A DNA stretch of 64,000 nt from Pseudo-nitzschia pungens (Eukaryota; Bacillariophyta; Bacillariophyceae; Bacillariales; Bacillariaceae): contig CM074758.1 of the NCBI GenBank assembly GCA_037355855.1, forward strand, positions 5,925,001 to 5,989,000. The letters are read 5' to 3'. This document shows positions 20,254 through 30,227 of this stretch, in pieces. Under the pieces are notes generated by a model. The model ran no database searches and was not told the origin of the DNA. It saw only the letters and a program-made list of their open reading frames with translations. The first letter of the stretch is position 1. Every line of letters begins with the position of its first letter. The position numbers and the translations under genes are program-made.

Positions 20254-20564
20254 TGTAACACTCTAAGGTAGAAATTTCGGAGTAGTATGAATAATTGTGT
20301 GTTATATCACTTTTTGAGATGGGATTGAAATTAGAGAGAGGAAATAATGAGCGATGAGGTCATCGCGACCTCCTCGTATAATAACCATCCCTGTATATAA
20401 CATATATTCCGTATGTAACCTTAATCGTATAATCGCTCTCTTCTGCATGTCCGTTCATACATACCGGATATCCATACATGGATATCATACATATATTTGA
20501 ATCCCATGTGGGATTCGGTTAATTATTAATTCGTAACACTACTAGCCTACGCTGGCATGTTACA
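20254..20564 (-). repeat. LTR of element C (3' LTR)
   Basis: This 311-bp repeat runs from TGTAACACTCTAAGG to GGCATGTTACA. It contains inverted words such as GATATCCATACATGGATATC near 20467-20486. On the minus strand the internal sequence just before it ends ATCATGAGGCACTA, a weak purine tract. Confidence 0.94.
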
Positions 20565-20594
20565 TAGTGCCTCATGATTGAACGAATCCCACAG

Positions 20595-23500
20595 TTAACC
20601 CGACCAGTGACTCATGGAACAATCTGAATCATTTGATTGGCTTAATTCAATATCTGCGGATTCAGCTGGCGTAGACTCCGACTGATTCGATTCCCGATAT
20701 GGAGTCAGCTTCCGAATATTCACTGTTTCTACTACTGAAGGAGCTCGTTGTAACTTTACAGTTCCGTTCGTATTGACTTGCGTGATTGGAAAGGGACCAA
20801 GCTTCCTGGGTTGTAGCTTGTCCGGATCTGGCTCCTGGATCCATACCTTGTCATTGACTTGGAAGGTGTGGTTGATACGCTTGGCATTATCTCTGAGTAG
20901 ATTCTTGTTAATCCCTTGTTGCCGGAGCTGTTGCAAAGCTAATAGGTTGGATGTTAGTGGCAGATCAATCAGCATGTCCCGGTTGAATACTAGGGAGGAC
21001 CCTGGGGATGCTTGTAAGGCAGCATTAACAGCACACCGAGAGGCATGCATGCAAGTTGCCAGGGCATTGTCCATGAGCTGACTAGCTCTGGTGTTGACTT
21101 GAGGGGGATTTACATGAACTAAAACTCTGAGAATATCAGCGACTGTATGATGGACTCTTTCACAGATGGCATTAGACTGGGGATTCTTCACTGTGGTGGG
21201 AATGGACTGAATCCCATACTGCTTGAGTGTAGTTTGAAATTCAGCCCCTAGGAATTCACCACCATTGTCATGGACGCATCTGATAGGTCTTGGGTATCTT
21301 GAGAGCCAACAGTTCTTGAATTGGTCTGAGACGTGTTGCGAAGACTTGTCTCTGATTCGGATGATCTCCAGTAGGTTGGTGACTGGATCAATACAGGTTA
21401 GGGCTTTGAAGTTATAGTTCTTGCCCTGGGCTGTAATCTTCCATGGGCCTATAAGGTCCACATGTATTTCATTGAATGGAGCTAGTGGGGCTTCTTTCGG
21501 TGGTAGTTTACCATACTTGGAGTGCTGGTTCTTGTACTTAATGCAGCTGTCGGGGCAGATGTAAGTCTTGCAAAGATTGGATAGATTGTCAATGTAGAAT
21601 CTTGCGGAGATAGTTTGATATAACCTGGTGGATCCACAATGACCCAACAGAAGATGGTACCATTTGATGGTATCATTGGAAAGAGAACTTGGTATGTATA
21701 TGCGCCAGTTGTCTGGGTTCAATTGGTTGGCATAGCAGAGGATGTTATTGCCTTCTAGTTCTTGGTAGAAGAAGGCTTTGGATTGGATCTTGAACTTGAT
21801 GGTAGGGTCTTTCTGTTGATGGAGATAGATATTGGAATAGTTCACCGGGCATTCCAGGTCTTGGTTATTTGGTAGGTTAACTAGGCACTCATTATTCAGC
21901 AAGCAGGCTTGTAGTTCACTGTCTGCGTCATTGCATAAGTGCTGGAAGAGGTTCGGGAACTCTGCTAAAAACAGTTCTTCATCTTGTTTGGGGACTTCAA
22001 GCTTCAAGAAATCGATTAAGGTGCCCTTGGAGAGGGCTTTCTTCCCTTCAGTAGGTGGATCCATCCTGGGTAGTCTGGAGAAGGCATCAGCAAGAACATT
22101 CTTCTTGCCTTCCACATAAGTGAGGTTGACACCAAATTCTTCAAGGAATAGTCTCCACCGGAGGACTCGTTGGACTGAAAGGGTTCGAAAGGTTAGATTC
22201 TTATGGTCAGTGTATACATTGATAACACCACCAAGTAGCATTTTTCTGTACTCTTTGCAGCAGAGTACGATTGCGAGGAGTTCTTTCTCCATCGTGGTAT
22301 AGTTCTTTTGGGCATCAGATAGTTTCTTAGACCAGTATGCAATAGGCTTACCGTCTTGTAGTATGGCAGCACCAAGCTGTAGGTCTGAGGCATCAGTGTA
22401 CAGTTCAAAGGGCTTGTTAAGGTCTGGATAGGTATTCAGCGCATCTGCTGCTACCATGGCTTTCATTTCTTGAAAGGCTTTATCTTGAGCAGGTCCCCAA
22501 GTGAAAGCTGAAGGAGCCTTCCTTTGCTTGCCTTTGATGGCAGCTGCTTGAGGAGTCGTTTGCTTGGGGGTTCCGGTGATATCGAAGAGAGGAGCTAGGA
22601 CATGAGATCTGCGAGGCCACATATCCCTGTAGTATCCTACTGCGCCGAGAAAGGACTTGACTTGAGTGACAGTCCTTGGTCGATCCATATGTAAGATGGC
22701 TTCAATCTTCTTGCGCCATGGTTTAACTGCTGTGGGAGTCATCCAATAGCCTAGGAAGTCAGTTTCTTGTACAGCCCAGTCACACTTGAGTGGGTTGCAT
22801 TTAAGTCCATTTTGGTTGAGCCGGTCTAAGATTTTGTCAATGGTCTTCATGTGTAGATCGAAGGAGCCATTGGTCCAGATGCCAATATCATCAATATAAA
22901 CAGTGCAGTCAGTGTCTTGTAGGATATCTTCCATTAGTTGCTGGGCAACGTCTGGGGAGACTTTGACACCCATTGGCAGTCGTTGATATTCATAGCAACC
23001 ATATGGAGTTACTATGGTACAGAGTTTCTTGCTTGCGTCATCCAGTTCAAAGCAGTAGTATTGCATGGACAAGTCGATCTTGGTAAAGTGGGTATACTTG
23101 CCACGCTTGTTCATGATATCTTGTATCCTTGGTATGGGATAAGGTCTTCTTTCAAGGAGTTCGTTGAGTTCCCTGAAGTCTGATACCCATCGTACCCTGT
23201 TATCTTTCTTTGGTACTATGAAGGTTGGAAATGCCCATTCAGCTGGTCCAGAGCATCTCTTGAGTACTCCATCATTACAAAGATTCTGGAGCTCCCTTTT
23301 GAATAGGGCTTCTCTTTTGTATGCAACTGGATAAGGCTTCTTGTGTATGGGCTTGGATCCGGGCTTCAGTCTCAGAGAGATCTTCTTGTGAGGGTACTTG
23401 CCAAGTTCTCCATTGAAGACGTTTGGATACTTGGTTAGGATAGCTTGAAATTGTTGCTGTTCTGCTTTGGACATGTGGGACTGTTGCTGTGCGACTGTGG

Positions 23501-24563
23501 ATGGATCTGTTTCTTGGTAGGCTCTGTCTAGGATCACCTTGGACTTGTATGGATTAGCAAAGGAAAGGTCGTCAGCAAAGAGTTCGGCATCTTCGAGTTC
23601 TTCCATGAGCATGGTATGGTTGTCATGGTATAAGGAAGTATCTTTCATGGGAATGGTTCTATCCATCCACTGGACTGCTCCTTCTTTGAATAGGAGATTG
23701 ATCTTTGCTAGGTGGAGGAAGTCTCTGCCTAGTATCAGATCATATTTGCAGTTGGGTGAATGGAAGAGCCTTGCCTCTTGTCTGTCGATGGTGTAGTTGC
23801 CAAACTCTTGTAACTTGGTGTTTTTCATGACAATATACTCGGTCGTGTCAAAGGTTCCATTTGCTGTGGTTGTTAGGACTTGGTGTTTGCTTCGTATTGG
23901 CATGGTGCCAAATGGTAGTGCTCTTTTGTTGATTAGAGTTCCGGAGGATCCACTATCTAGTAAGGCGAGTAGTGGTCTTGATTTCGTGGGGATGCCTTGT
24001 ATGTACTGTACGTTGGTTAGTAGAATAGGAGCCACGTTGCTCGTATTCGTCCGAGTCGGAGCCACGTTGCTCTTATTCGGGGATGCCTGTTCTGCTGTAT
24101 TTCCAGCAGTTGACAGCAGCTTTAAATAATTTTGCTCCAGCGCACCTCCTTTGGTGTAGTCTTTGGAGTTTTGGGTATTGCAATAGAGATTTTTTGCTGT
24201 CCCAGTGGACCAATTCCTTGCCAGGGACAAGAGTGGTCTATTTATTGCTGCTGTACTATCTTTCGCGTCTGTACCCTTGGATCGATTCGGTTGTTTTCGA
24301 TTCGGATCCATGTTCGGGTTCTCTGTAGCAGAGAATCGAACTGTTTTTGTTGTTGTTGCTGCGATTGCAGGCTTTGCTGAGCGCTCAACAGGAATACTCC
24401 ATCCTGTAGGTTCCTTCCCCTCTTTATCTGGGAGATCTCCTCCATGCGTTATCCCAGACAGCAGGGCTGTGCTGGCATCCAGGTCCCGGGGAGCTGGAGG
24501 CAAGGTGATTGCTTGTTTGGGTGAAGCCGGGGGCTTCTTGTTAGGCTTGGAGCCTTGAATGGA
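20595..24563 (-). CDS. pol: Gypsy Pol polyprotein (element C)
   Basis: The frame runs from directly after the gag TGA (24564-24566) to a stop at 20595, about 1320 codons, with no own ATG required. A Pro-rich linker comes first. The protease is LLALLDSGSSGTLI with YDLILGRDFL. RT has VRWVSDFRELNELLERRPYP, IDLSMQYYCFEL and catalytic VYIDDIGIW. RNase H has FELYTDASDLQLG and VYTDHKNLTF. Integrase has a Cys-containing finger (CKTYICPDSC), then HVDLIGPW, VHDNGGEF and NAICERVHH carrying D, D, E. Gag and pol are in one frame, so UGA readthrough is the simplest expression mechanism. A C-terminal tail rich in Ser and acidic residues ends the protein. Confidence 0.93.
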   Translation of the reverse strand, partial: SIQGSKPNKKPPASPKQAITLPPAPRDLDASTALLSGITHGGDLPDKEGKEPTGWSIPVERSAKPAIAATTTKTVRFSATENPNMDPNRKQPNRSKGTDAKDSTAAINRPLLSLARNWSTGTAKNLYCNTQNSKDYTKGGALEQNYLKLLSTAGNTAEQASPNKSNVAPTRTNTSNVAPILLTNVQYIQGIPTKSRPLLALLDSGSSGTLINKRALPFGTMPIRSKHQVLTTTANGTFDTTEYIVMKNTKLQEFGNYTIDRQEARLFHSPNCKYDLILGRDFLHLAKINLLFKEGAVQWMDRTIPMKDTSLYHDNHTMLMEELEDAELFADDLSFANPYKSKVILDRAYQETDPSTVAQQQSHMSKAEQQQFQAILTKYPNVFNGELGKYPHKKISLRLKPGSKPIHKKPYPVAYKREALFKRELQNLCNDGVLKRCSGPAEWAFPTFIVPKKDNRVRWVSDFRELNELLERRPYPIPRIQDIMNKRGKYTHFTKIDLSMQYYCFELDDASKKLCTIVTPYGCYEYQRLPMGVKVSPDVAQQLMEDILQDTDCTVYIDDIGIWTNGSFDLHMKTIDKILDRLNQNGLKCNPLKCDWAVQETDFLGYWMTPTAVKPWRKKIEAILHMDRPRTVTQVKSFLGAVGYYRDMWPRRSHVLAPLFDITGTPKQTTPQAAAIKGKQRKAPSAFTWGPAQDKAFQEMKAMVAADALNTYPDLNKPFELYTDASDLQLGAAILQDGKPIAYWSKKLSDAQKNYTTMEKELLAIVLCCKEYRKMLLGGVINVYTDHKNLTFRTLSVQRVLRWRLFLEEFGVNLTYVEGKKNVLADAFSRLPRMDPPTEGKKALSKGTLIDFLKLEVPKQDEELFLAEFPNLFQHLCNDADSELQACLLNNECLVNLPNNQDLECPVNYSNIYLHQQKDPTIKFKIQSKAFFYQELEGNNILCYANQLNPDNWRIYIPSSLSNDTIKWYHLLLGHCGSTRLYQTISARFYIDNLSNLCKTYICPDSCIKYKNQHSKYGKLPPKEAPLAPFNEIHVDLIGPWKITAQGKNYNFKALTCIDPVTNLLEIIRIRDKSSQHVSDQFKNCWLSRYPRPIRCVHDNGGEFLGAEFQTTLKQYGIQSIPTTVKNPQSNAICERVHHTVADILRVLVHVNPPQVNTRASQLMDNALATCMHASRCAVNAALQASPGSSLVFNRDMLIDLPLTSNLLALQQLRQQGINKNLLRDNAKRINHTFQVNDKVWIQEPDPDKLQPRKLGPFPITQVNTNGTVKLQRAPSVVETVNIRKLTPYRESNQSESTPAESADIELSQSNDSDCSMSHWSG

Positions 24564-25607
24564 TCAGGGGAGCCACACGAGTTCCCCATCGATACTGCGT
24601 TCAGTTCGACCACCATGATTGGCATGGTATTCTTCGATTGCTGCATTGATGTGCGCTTGGAAGGTCTCATTACTTCCTGGTATCATGAGAGCTTGGGTCT
24701 GAGTGTGGAAGGACTCAGTTTGTTGCTGATTTCCGGAGCTTCCGGAGCCCTTGTTGTGGTTCTTTGAGAACCTGTTCTTGGGGCACTCAGACCAATCGTG
24801 GTTGTGACCGGGGATCCGGCATGGATTGGACTTCTTCTTATTGTTGGCGTTTCCTTTGTGGTTGGAATTGTGGTTGCGCTTACGAGAGTTGTTGTTGTTC
24901 AAGCGCTTCTGTTGCTGTTTGTTGTTCTTGTTGCCTTTCTTGTTGGCTTGGCGCTCGTGACAGCTCATGTAGTCCACGATGTGTCGAACGGTCGTGTCCT
25001 CTTGGATTCCATTGTGCATCATGCCATAGCTTTCGATCCATGCAGAGGGAAAGGAATGGAGAAGGATGGTGAGTTTCTCCACTCTAGAAAGAGGCGCACT
25101 GCTTCCTTCTAGTTTCTGGGTATATTTCATGAGGATAAGAATGCGGTCAGCATGTTCCTCGCATGTGACTGATGGCGTCTTTCGGCAGTCGTGGCTTCTG
25201 AGATAGGTGTGCATGATGTCTCTCGCGTCCTTGGCGTTGCAGTAGAGCTGAGTGAAATCAATGAACGCTTGTTCATATCCACCAATTTCTTCTTGGGAGT
25301 ATTGGAATTCTTCGGGATCCAAGGGGTCCTTGATCATGTCATTCCACTTGCTCTGTGCATCTGTGGTGAGGCAGCGTCCAAAGTGGGTTAGATAGATGCT
25401 GATTGGCAGGCGAAGGTAGATAGCAGCGTTCCTGAAGGACTCTTCCACAAAGAGCAGTTCTTCCAGGCCTCCTGTTGCTGTGAACAGGGGGACTTTCATG
25501 CTGTCGGTTCTGTCTTCGTCGACGTTGTACAGGGTGAAGAGCTTCGGTTTAGTTCGATCGAAAGAACTCTTGTAGCTGATGGGGGGATCTCTGTAGATAC
25601 CGGTCAT
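24564..25607 (-). CDS. gag: Gypsy Gag (element C)
   Basis: A 347-residue Gag starting at ATG 25607 (MTGIYRDPPISYKSSFDRTK), 141 bp inside the 5' LTR. Conserved capsid blocks are DARDIMHTYL, ILLHSFPSAW and IVDYMSCHER. They are followed by an Asn/Lys/Gln-rich RNA-binding-type linker and the Cys/His segment NPCRIPGHNHDWSECPKN. The C-terminus GELVWLP precedes TGA. The pol frame continues after that TGA without a shift. The protein would form particles and package element RNA. Confidence 0.93.
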   Translation of the reverse strand: MTGIYRDPPISYKSSFDRTKPKLFTLYNVDEDRTDSMKVPLFTATGGLEELLFVEESFRNAAIYLRLPISIYLTHFGRCLTTDAQSKWNDMIKDPLDPEEFQYSQEEIGGYEQAFIDFTQLYCNAKDARDIMHTYLRSHDCRKTPSVTCEEHADRILILMKYTQKLEGSSAPLSRVEKLTILLHSFPSAWIESYGMMHNGIQEDTTVRHIVDYMSCHERQANKKGNKNNKQQQKRLNNNNSRKRNHNSNHKGNANNKKKSNPCRIPGHNHDWSECPKNRFSKNHNKGSGSSGNQQQTESFHTQTQALMIPGSNETFQAHINAAIEEYHANHGGRTERSIDGELVWLP

Positions 25608-25735
25608 GGTCGAAGGAGTTGGATAAGGAGGTTGCTCTTGTCAGGGGTACAGGTTGCCTCTGTTGTTGAGGCTGTTGGTTTGGTTTTCGTGAGAGTTCAG
25701 TACTGAATTCTACTACTGTTCCTACGTGAAAGCGG

Positions 25736-25749
25736 ACAGTAATTACTGT
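25736..25749. promoter_or_regulatory. 14-bp palindrome at the primer-binding-site position (element C)
   Basis: ACAGTAATTACTGT overlaps the first base of the 5' LTR and occupies the place of a primer-binding site. It is identical to the one in elements B and D. Downstream in the leader a second short palindrome, TTCAGTACTGAA, is also shared with D. Confidence 0.6.
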
Positions 25750-26059
25750 GTAACACTCTAAGGTAGAAATTTCGGAGTAGTATGAATAATTGTGTGTTAT
25801 ATCACTTTTTGAGATGGGATTGAAATTAGAGAGAGGAAATAATGAGCGATGAGGTCATCGCGACCTCCTCGTATAATAACCATCCCTGTATATAACATAT
25901 ATTCCGTATGTAACCTTAATCGTATAATCGCTCTCTTCTGCATGTCCGTTCATACATACCGGATATCCATACATGGATATCATACATATATTTGAATCCC
26001 ATGTGGGATTCGGTTAATTATTAATTCGTAACACTACTAGCCTACGCTGGCATGTTACA
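25749..26059 (-). repeat. LTR of element C (5' LTR)
   Basis: This 311-bp repeat appears identical to 20254-20564. It is followed by ATGAG and the continuation of D's 3' LTR. Confidence 0.94.
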
Positions 26060-26064
26060 ATGAG

Positions 26065-26276
26065 GTCATCGTGACCTCCTCGTATAATAACCATCCCTGT
26101 ATATAACATATATTCTGTATGTAACCTTAATTGTATAATCGCTCTCCTCTGCATGCCTGTTTACACATACCAGATATCCGTACCTGGATATCTTATATAT
26201 ATATATATTTGAATCCCATGTGGGATTCGGTTAATTATTAATTCGTAACACTACTAGCCTACGCTAGCATGTTACA
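26065..26276 (-). repeat. LTR of element D, 3' LTR, second piece
   Basis: This piece continues the LTR begun at 20149 and ends GCATGTTACA. It has a longer TA run near 26197-26210 than the 5' LTR of D. Confidence 0.92.
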
Positions 26277-26306
26277 TAGTGCCTCATGATTGAACGAATC
26301 CCACAG

Positions 26307-29300
26307 TTAAGCCGACCAGTGACTCATAGAACAATCTGAGTCATTTGATTGGCTCAATTCGATATCTGCGGATTCAGTTGACGTAGACTCCCGGTATGGA
26401 GTTAGCTTCCGAATGTTCACTGTTTCCACTACTGAGGGAGTCCGTTGCAACTTTACAGTTCCATTCGTATTGACTTGCGTGATTGGAAAAGGACCAAGCT
26501 TCCTGGGTTGTAGCTTGTCTGGATCTGGTTCTTGGATCCATACTTTGTCATTGACTTGGAAGGTGTGGTTGATACGCTTGGCATTATCTCTGAGTAGATT
26601 CTTGTTAATCCCTTGTTGCCGGAGCTGTTGCAGAGCTAACAGGTTGGATGTTAGTGGCAGATCAATCAGCATGTCCCGGTTGAATACTAGGGACCCTGGG
26701 GATGCTTGTAAGGCAGCATTAACAGCACATCGAGAGGCATGCATGCAAGTTGCCAGGGCATTATCCATGAGCTGACTGGCTCTGGTATTGACTTGTGGGG
26801 GATTCACATGAACTAAGACTCTGAGAATATCAGCGACTGTATGATGGACTCTTTCACAGATGGCATTAGATTGGGGATTCTTCACTGTAGTGGGGATGGA
26901 CTGAATCCCATACTGCTTGAGAGTAGTCTGGAATTCCGCGCCTAGAAACTCGCCACCATTATCGTGAACACATTTGATAGGTCTTGGGTATCTTGAGAGC
27001 CAACAGTTCTTGAATTGATCAGAGACATGCTGAGAAGATTTGTCTCTGATCCGGATGATTTCAAGTAGGTTGGTGACTGGATCAATACAGGTTAGGGCTT
27101 TGAAGTTGTAGTTCTTGCCCTGTGCTGTAATCTTCCATGGGCCTATAAGGTCCACATGTATTTCATTGAATGGAGCTAGTGGGGCTTCTTTCGGTGGTAG
27201 TTTACCATACTTGGAGTGCTGGTTCTTGTACTTAATGCAGCTGTCGGGGCAGATGTAAGTCTTGCAAAGATTGGATAGATTGTCAATGTAGAATCTTGCG
27301 GAGATAGTTTGATATAACCTGGTGGATCCACAATGACCCAACAGAAGATGGTACCATTTGATGGTATCATTGGAAAGAGAACTTGGTATGTATATGCGCC
27401 AGTTGTCTGGGTTCAATTGGTTGGCATAGCAGAGGATGTTATTGCCTTCTAGTTCTTGGTAGAAGAAGGCTTTGGATTGGATCTTGAACTTGATGGTAGG
27501 GTCTTTCTGTTGATGGAGATAGATATTGGAATAGTTCACCGGGCATTCCAGGTCTTGGTTATTTGGTAGGTTAACTAGGCACTCATTATTCAGCAAGCAG
27601 GCTTGTAGTTCGCTGTCTGCGTCATTGCATAAGTGCTGGAAGAGGTTCGGGAACTCTGCTAAAAACAGTTCTTCATCTTGTTTGGGGACTTCAAGCTTCA
27701 AGAAATCGATTAAGGTGCCCTTGGAGAGGGCTTTCTTCCCTTCAGTAGGTGGATCCATCCTGGGTAGTCTGGAGAAGGCATCAGCAAGAACATTCTTCTT
27801 GCCTTCAACATAGGTGAGGTTGACACCGAATTCTTCAAGGAATAGTCTCCACCGGAGGACTCGTTGGACTGAGAGGGTTCTGAAGGTAAGGTTCTTATGG
27901 TCGGTGTAGACATTGATAACACCACCAAGTAGCATTTTTCTGTACTCTTTGCAGCAGAGTACAATTGCGAGGAGTTCTTTCTCCATTGTAGTATAGTTCT
28001 TTTGGGCATCAGATAGTTTCTTGGACCAGTATGCAATAGGCTTGCCATCTTGTATAATGGCAGCACCTAGTTGTAGGTCGGAGGCATCAGTGTACAGTTC
28101 GAAGGGCTTGTTGAGGTCTGGATAGGTGTTTAGGGCGTCTGCTGCCACCATTGCTTTCATTTCTTGAAAGGCTTTATCCTGAGCAGGTCCCCAGGTGAAG
28201 GCTGAGGGAGCCTTCCTTTGCTTGCCTTTGATGGCAGCTGCTTGGGGAGTCTTCTTGGGCGTACCAGTTATATCAAAAAGAGGAGCTAAGACATGGGATC
28301 TTCGGGGCCACATATCTCTGTAGTAGCCTACTGCGCCAAGGAAGGACTTAACCTGAGTGACAGTTCGGGGCCTATCCATGTGTAGGATTGCTTCAATCTT
28401 CTTCCTCCAAGGCTTAACTGCAGTAGGAGTCATCCAATATCCAAGGAAGTCGGTTTCTTGTACAGCCCAATCACACTTGAGTGGGTTGCACTTGAGGCCA
28501 TTCTGGTTAAGTCTGTCAAGGATCTTGTCGATAGTTTTCATATGGAGATCAAAGGATCCATCAGTCCAGATACCAATATCATCAATATAAACAGTGCAGT
28601 CAGTGTCTTGTAGGATGTCTTCCATGAGCTGCTGCGCCACATCCGGGGAGACTTTAACTCCCATTGGTAGTCTTTGGTATTCATAGCAACCATATGGTGT
28701 CACTATTGTACAGAGTTTCTTGCTTGCATCGTCCAGTTCAAAGCAATAGTATTGCATAGACAAGTCAATCTTGGTGAAGTGAGTGTACTTGCCTCGTTTG
28801 TTCATGATATCCTGTATCCGGGGGATTGGATAAGGACGCCTCTCAAGAAGTTCATTTAGTTCTCTGAAGTCTGATACCCATCGAACTCTGTTGTCTTTCT
28901 TTGGGACGATAAAGGTAGGGAAAGCCCATTCAGCTGGTCCAGTGCACCTCTTGAGTACTCCATCATTACAAAGATTCTGGAGCTCCCTTTTGAATAGGTC
29001 TTCTCTTTTGTATGCAACTGGATAAGGCTTCTTGTGTATGGGCTTGGATCCGGGCTTCAGTCTTAGAGAGATCTTCTTGTGTGGATACTTCCCTAATTCT
29101 CCATTGAAGACGTTAGGGTACTTGCTTAATATTGCTTGAAACTGCTGCTGCTCTGTCGTGGACATGTGGGACTGTTGCTTGGCTACTGTCGATGGATCTG
29201 TTTCTTGGTAGGCTCTATCTAGGATCACCTTGGACTTGTATGGATTAGCAAAGGAAAGGTCGTCAGCAAAGAGTTCGGCATCTTCGAGTTCTTCCATGAG

Positions 29301-30227
29301 CATGGTATGGTTGTCATGGTATAAGGAAGTATCTTTCATGGGAATGGTTCTATCCATCCACTGGACTGCTCCTTCTTTGAATAGGAGATTGATCTTTGCT
29401 AGGTGGAGGAAGTCTCTGCCTAGTATCAGATCATATTTGCAGTTGGGTGAATGGAAGAGCCTTGCCTCTTGTCTGTCGATGGTGTAGTTGCCAAACTCTT
29501 GTAACTTGGTGTTTTTCATGACAATATACTCGGTCGTATCAAAGCTTCCATTTGCTGTGGTTGTTAGGACTTGGTGTTTGCTTCGTATTGGCATGGTGCC
29601 AAACGGTAGTGCTCTTTTGTTGATTAGAGTTCCGGAGGATCCACTATCTAGTAAGGCGAGTAGTGGTCTTGATTTCATGGGGATGCCTTGTATGTACTGT
29701 ACGGTGATTAGAATAATAGGAGCCACGTTGCTCTTATTCGGGGATGCCTGTTCTGCTGGATTTCCAGCAGTCGACAGCAGCTTCAAATAATTTTGCTCCA
29801 GCGCACCTCCTTTGGTGTAGTCTTTGGAGTTTCCGGGATTGCAATAGAGATTTTTTGCTGTACCGGTAGACCAATTTCTTGCTAGAGACAAGAGTGGTCT
29901 ATTTGTTGCTGCTGTACTATCTTTCGCGTCTGTTGTACCCTTGGATCGATTCGGTTGTTTTCGATTCGGATCCATGTTCGGGTTCTCTGTAGCAGAGAAT
30001 CGAACTGTTTTTGTTGTTGTTGCTGCGATTGCAGGCTTTGCTGAGCGCTCAACAGGAATACTCCATCCTGTAGGTTCCTTCCCCTCTTTATCTGGGAGAT
30101 CTCCTCCATGCGTCATCCCAGACAGCAGGGCTGTGCTGGCATCCAGTTCCCGGGGAGCTGGAGGCAGGGTGATTGCTGGTTTAGGTGAAGCCGGGGGCTT
30201 CTTAGGAGGCTTGGGGCCTCTGGAGAT
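26307..30227 (-). CDS. pol: Gypsy Pol polyprotein (element D)
   Basis: This frame follows directly from the gag TGA at 30228-30230 and is open to 26307 (about 1306 codons). It is very similar to the Pol of element C, with the same motifs: protease LLALLDSGSSGTLI, RT VYIDDIGIW, RNase H FELYTDASDLQLG, integrase HVDLIGPW, VHDNGGEF and NAICERVHH. It differs by small in-frame deletions, for example in the linker before the protease and at the C-terminus (YRESTSTESAD). It has no internal stop, so the older element D still encodes a full set of enzymes. Confidence 0.93.
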   Translation of the reverse strand: MSRGPKPPKKPPASPKPAITLPPAPRELDASTALLSGMTHGGDLPDKEGKEPTGWSIPVERSAKPAIAATTTKTVRFSATENPNMDPNRKQPNRSKGTTDAKDSTAATNRPLLSLARNWSTGTAKNLYCNPGNSKDYTKGGALEQNYLKLLSTAGNPAEQASPNKSNVAPIILITVQYIQGIPMKSRPLLALLDSGSSGTLINKRALPFGTMPIRSKHQVLTTTANGSFDTTEYIVMKNTKLQEFGNYTIDRQEARLFHSPNCKYDLILGRDFLHLAKINLLFKEGAVQWMDRTIPMKDTSLYHDNHTMLMEELEDAELFADDLSFANPYKSKVILDRAYQETDPSTVAKQQSHMSTTEQQQFQAILSKYPNVFNGELGKYPHKKISLRLKPGSKPIHKKPYPVAYKREDLFKRELQNLCNDGVLKRCTGPAEWAFPTFIVPKKDNRVRWVSDFRELNELLERRPYPIPRIQDIMNKRGKYTHFTKIDLSMQYYCFELDDASKKLCTIVTPYGCYEYQRLPMGVKVSPDVAQQLMEDILQDTDCTVYIDDIGIWTDGSFDLHMKTIDKILDRLNQNGLKCNPLKCDWAVQETDFLGYWMTPTAVKPWRKKIEAILHMDRPRTVTQVKSFLGAVGYYRDMWPRRSHVLAPLFDITGTPKKTPQAAAIKGKQRKAPSAFTWGPAQDKAFQEMKAMVAADALNTYPDLNKPFELYTDASDLQLGAAIIQDGKPIAYWSKKLSDAQKNYTTMEKELLAIVLCCKEYRKMLLGGVINVYTDHKNLTFRTLSVQRVLRWRLFLEEFGVNLTYVEGKKNVLADAFSRLPRMDPPTEGKKALSKGTLIDFLKLEVPKQDEELFLAEFPNLFQHLCNDADSELQACLLNNECLVNLPNNQDLECPVNYSNIYLHQQKDPTIKFKIQSKAFFYQELEGNNILCYANQLNPDNWRIYIPSSLSNDTIKWYHLLLGHCGSTRLYQTISARFYIDNLSNLCKTYICPDSCIKYKNQHSKYGKLPPKEAPLAPFNEIHVDLIGPWKITAQGKNYNFKALTCIDPVTNLLEIIRIRDKSSQHVSDQFKNCWLSRYPRPIKCVHDNGGEFLGAEFQTTLKQYGIQSIPTTVKNPQSNAICERVHHTVADILRVLVHVNPPQVNTRASQLMDNALATCMHASRCAVNAALQASPGSLVFNRDMLIDLPLTSNLLALQQLRQQGINKNLLRDNAKRINHTFQVNDKVWIQEPDPDKLQPRKLGPFPITQVNTNGTVKLQRTPSVVETVNIRKLTPYRESTSTESADIELSQSNDSDCSMSHWSA

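Larger units (their letters stand above)
20249..26064 (-). mobile_element. Ty3/gypsy element C, complete, nested in the LTR of D, with target duplication
   Basis: The element spans 20254-26059 (5806 bp), with 311-bp LTRs at 20254-20564 and 25749-26059 and duplication ATGAG at 20249-20253 and 26060-26064. I find no difference between the two LTRs on reading them side by side. Gag and pol are both open. This is the youngest insertion in the window and a candidate for current activity. Confidence 0.95.

Noticed and set aside
22193..22408. Small ORFs opposite or within gypsy pol genes
   Set aside because: They are other-frame shadows of pol, lack conserved motifs and recur simply because elements C and D are near-identical.
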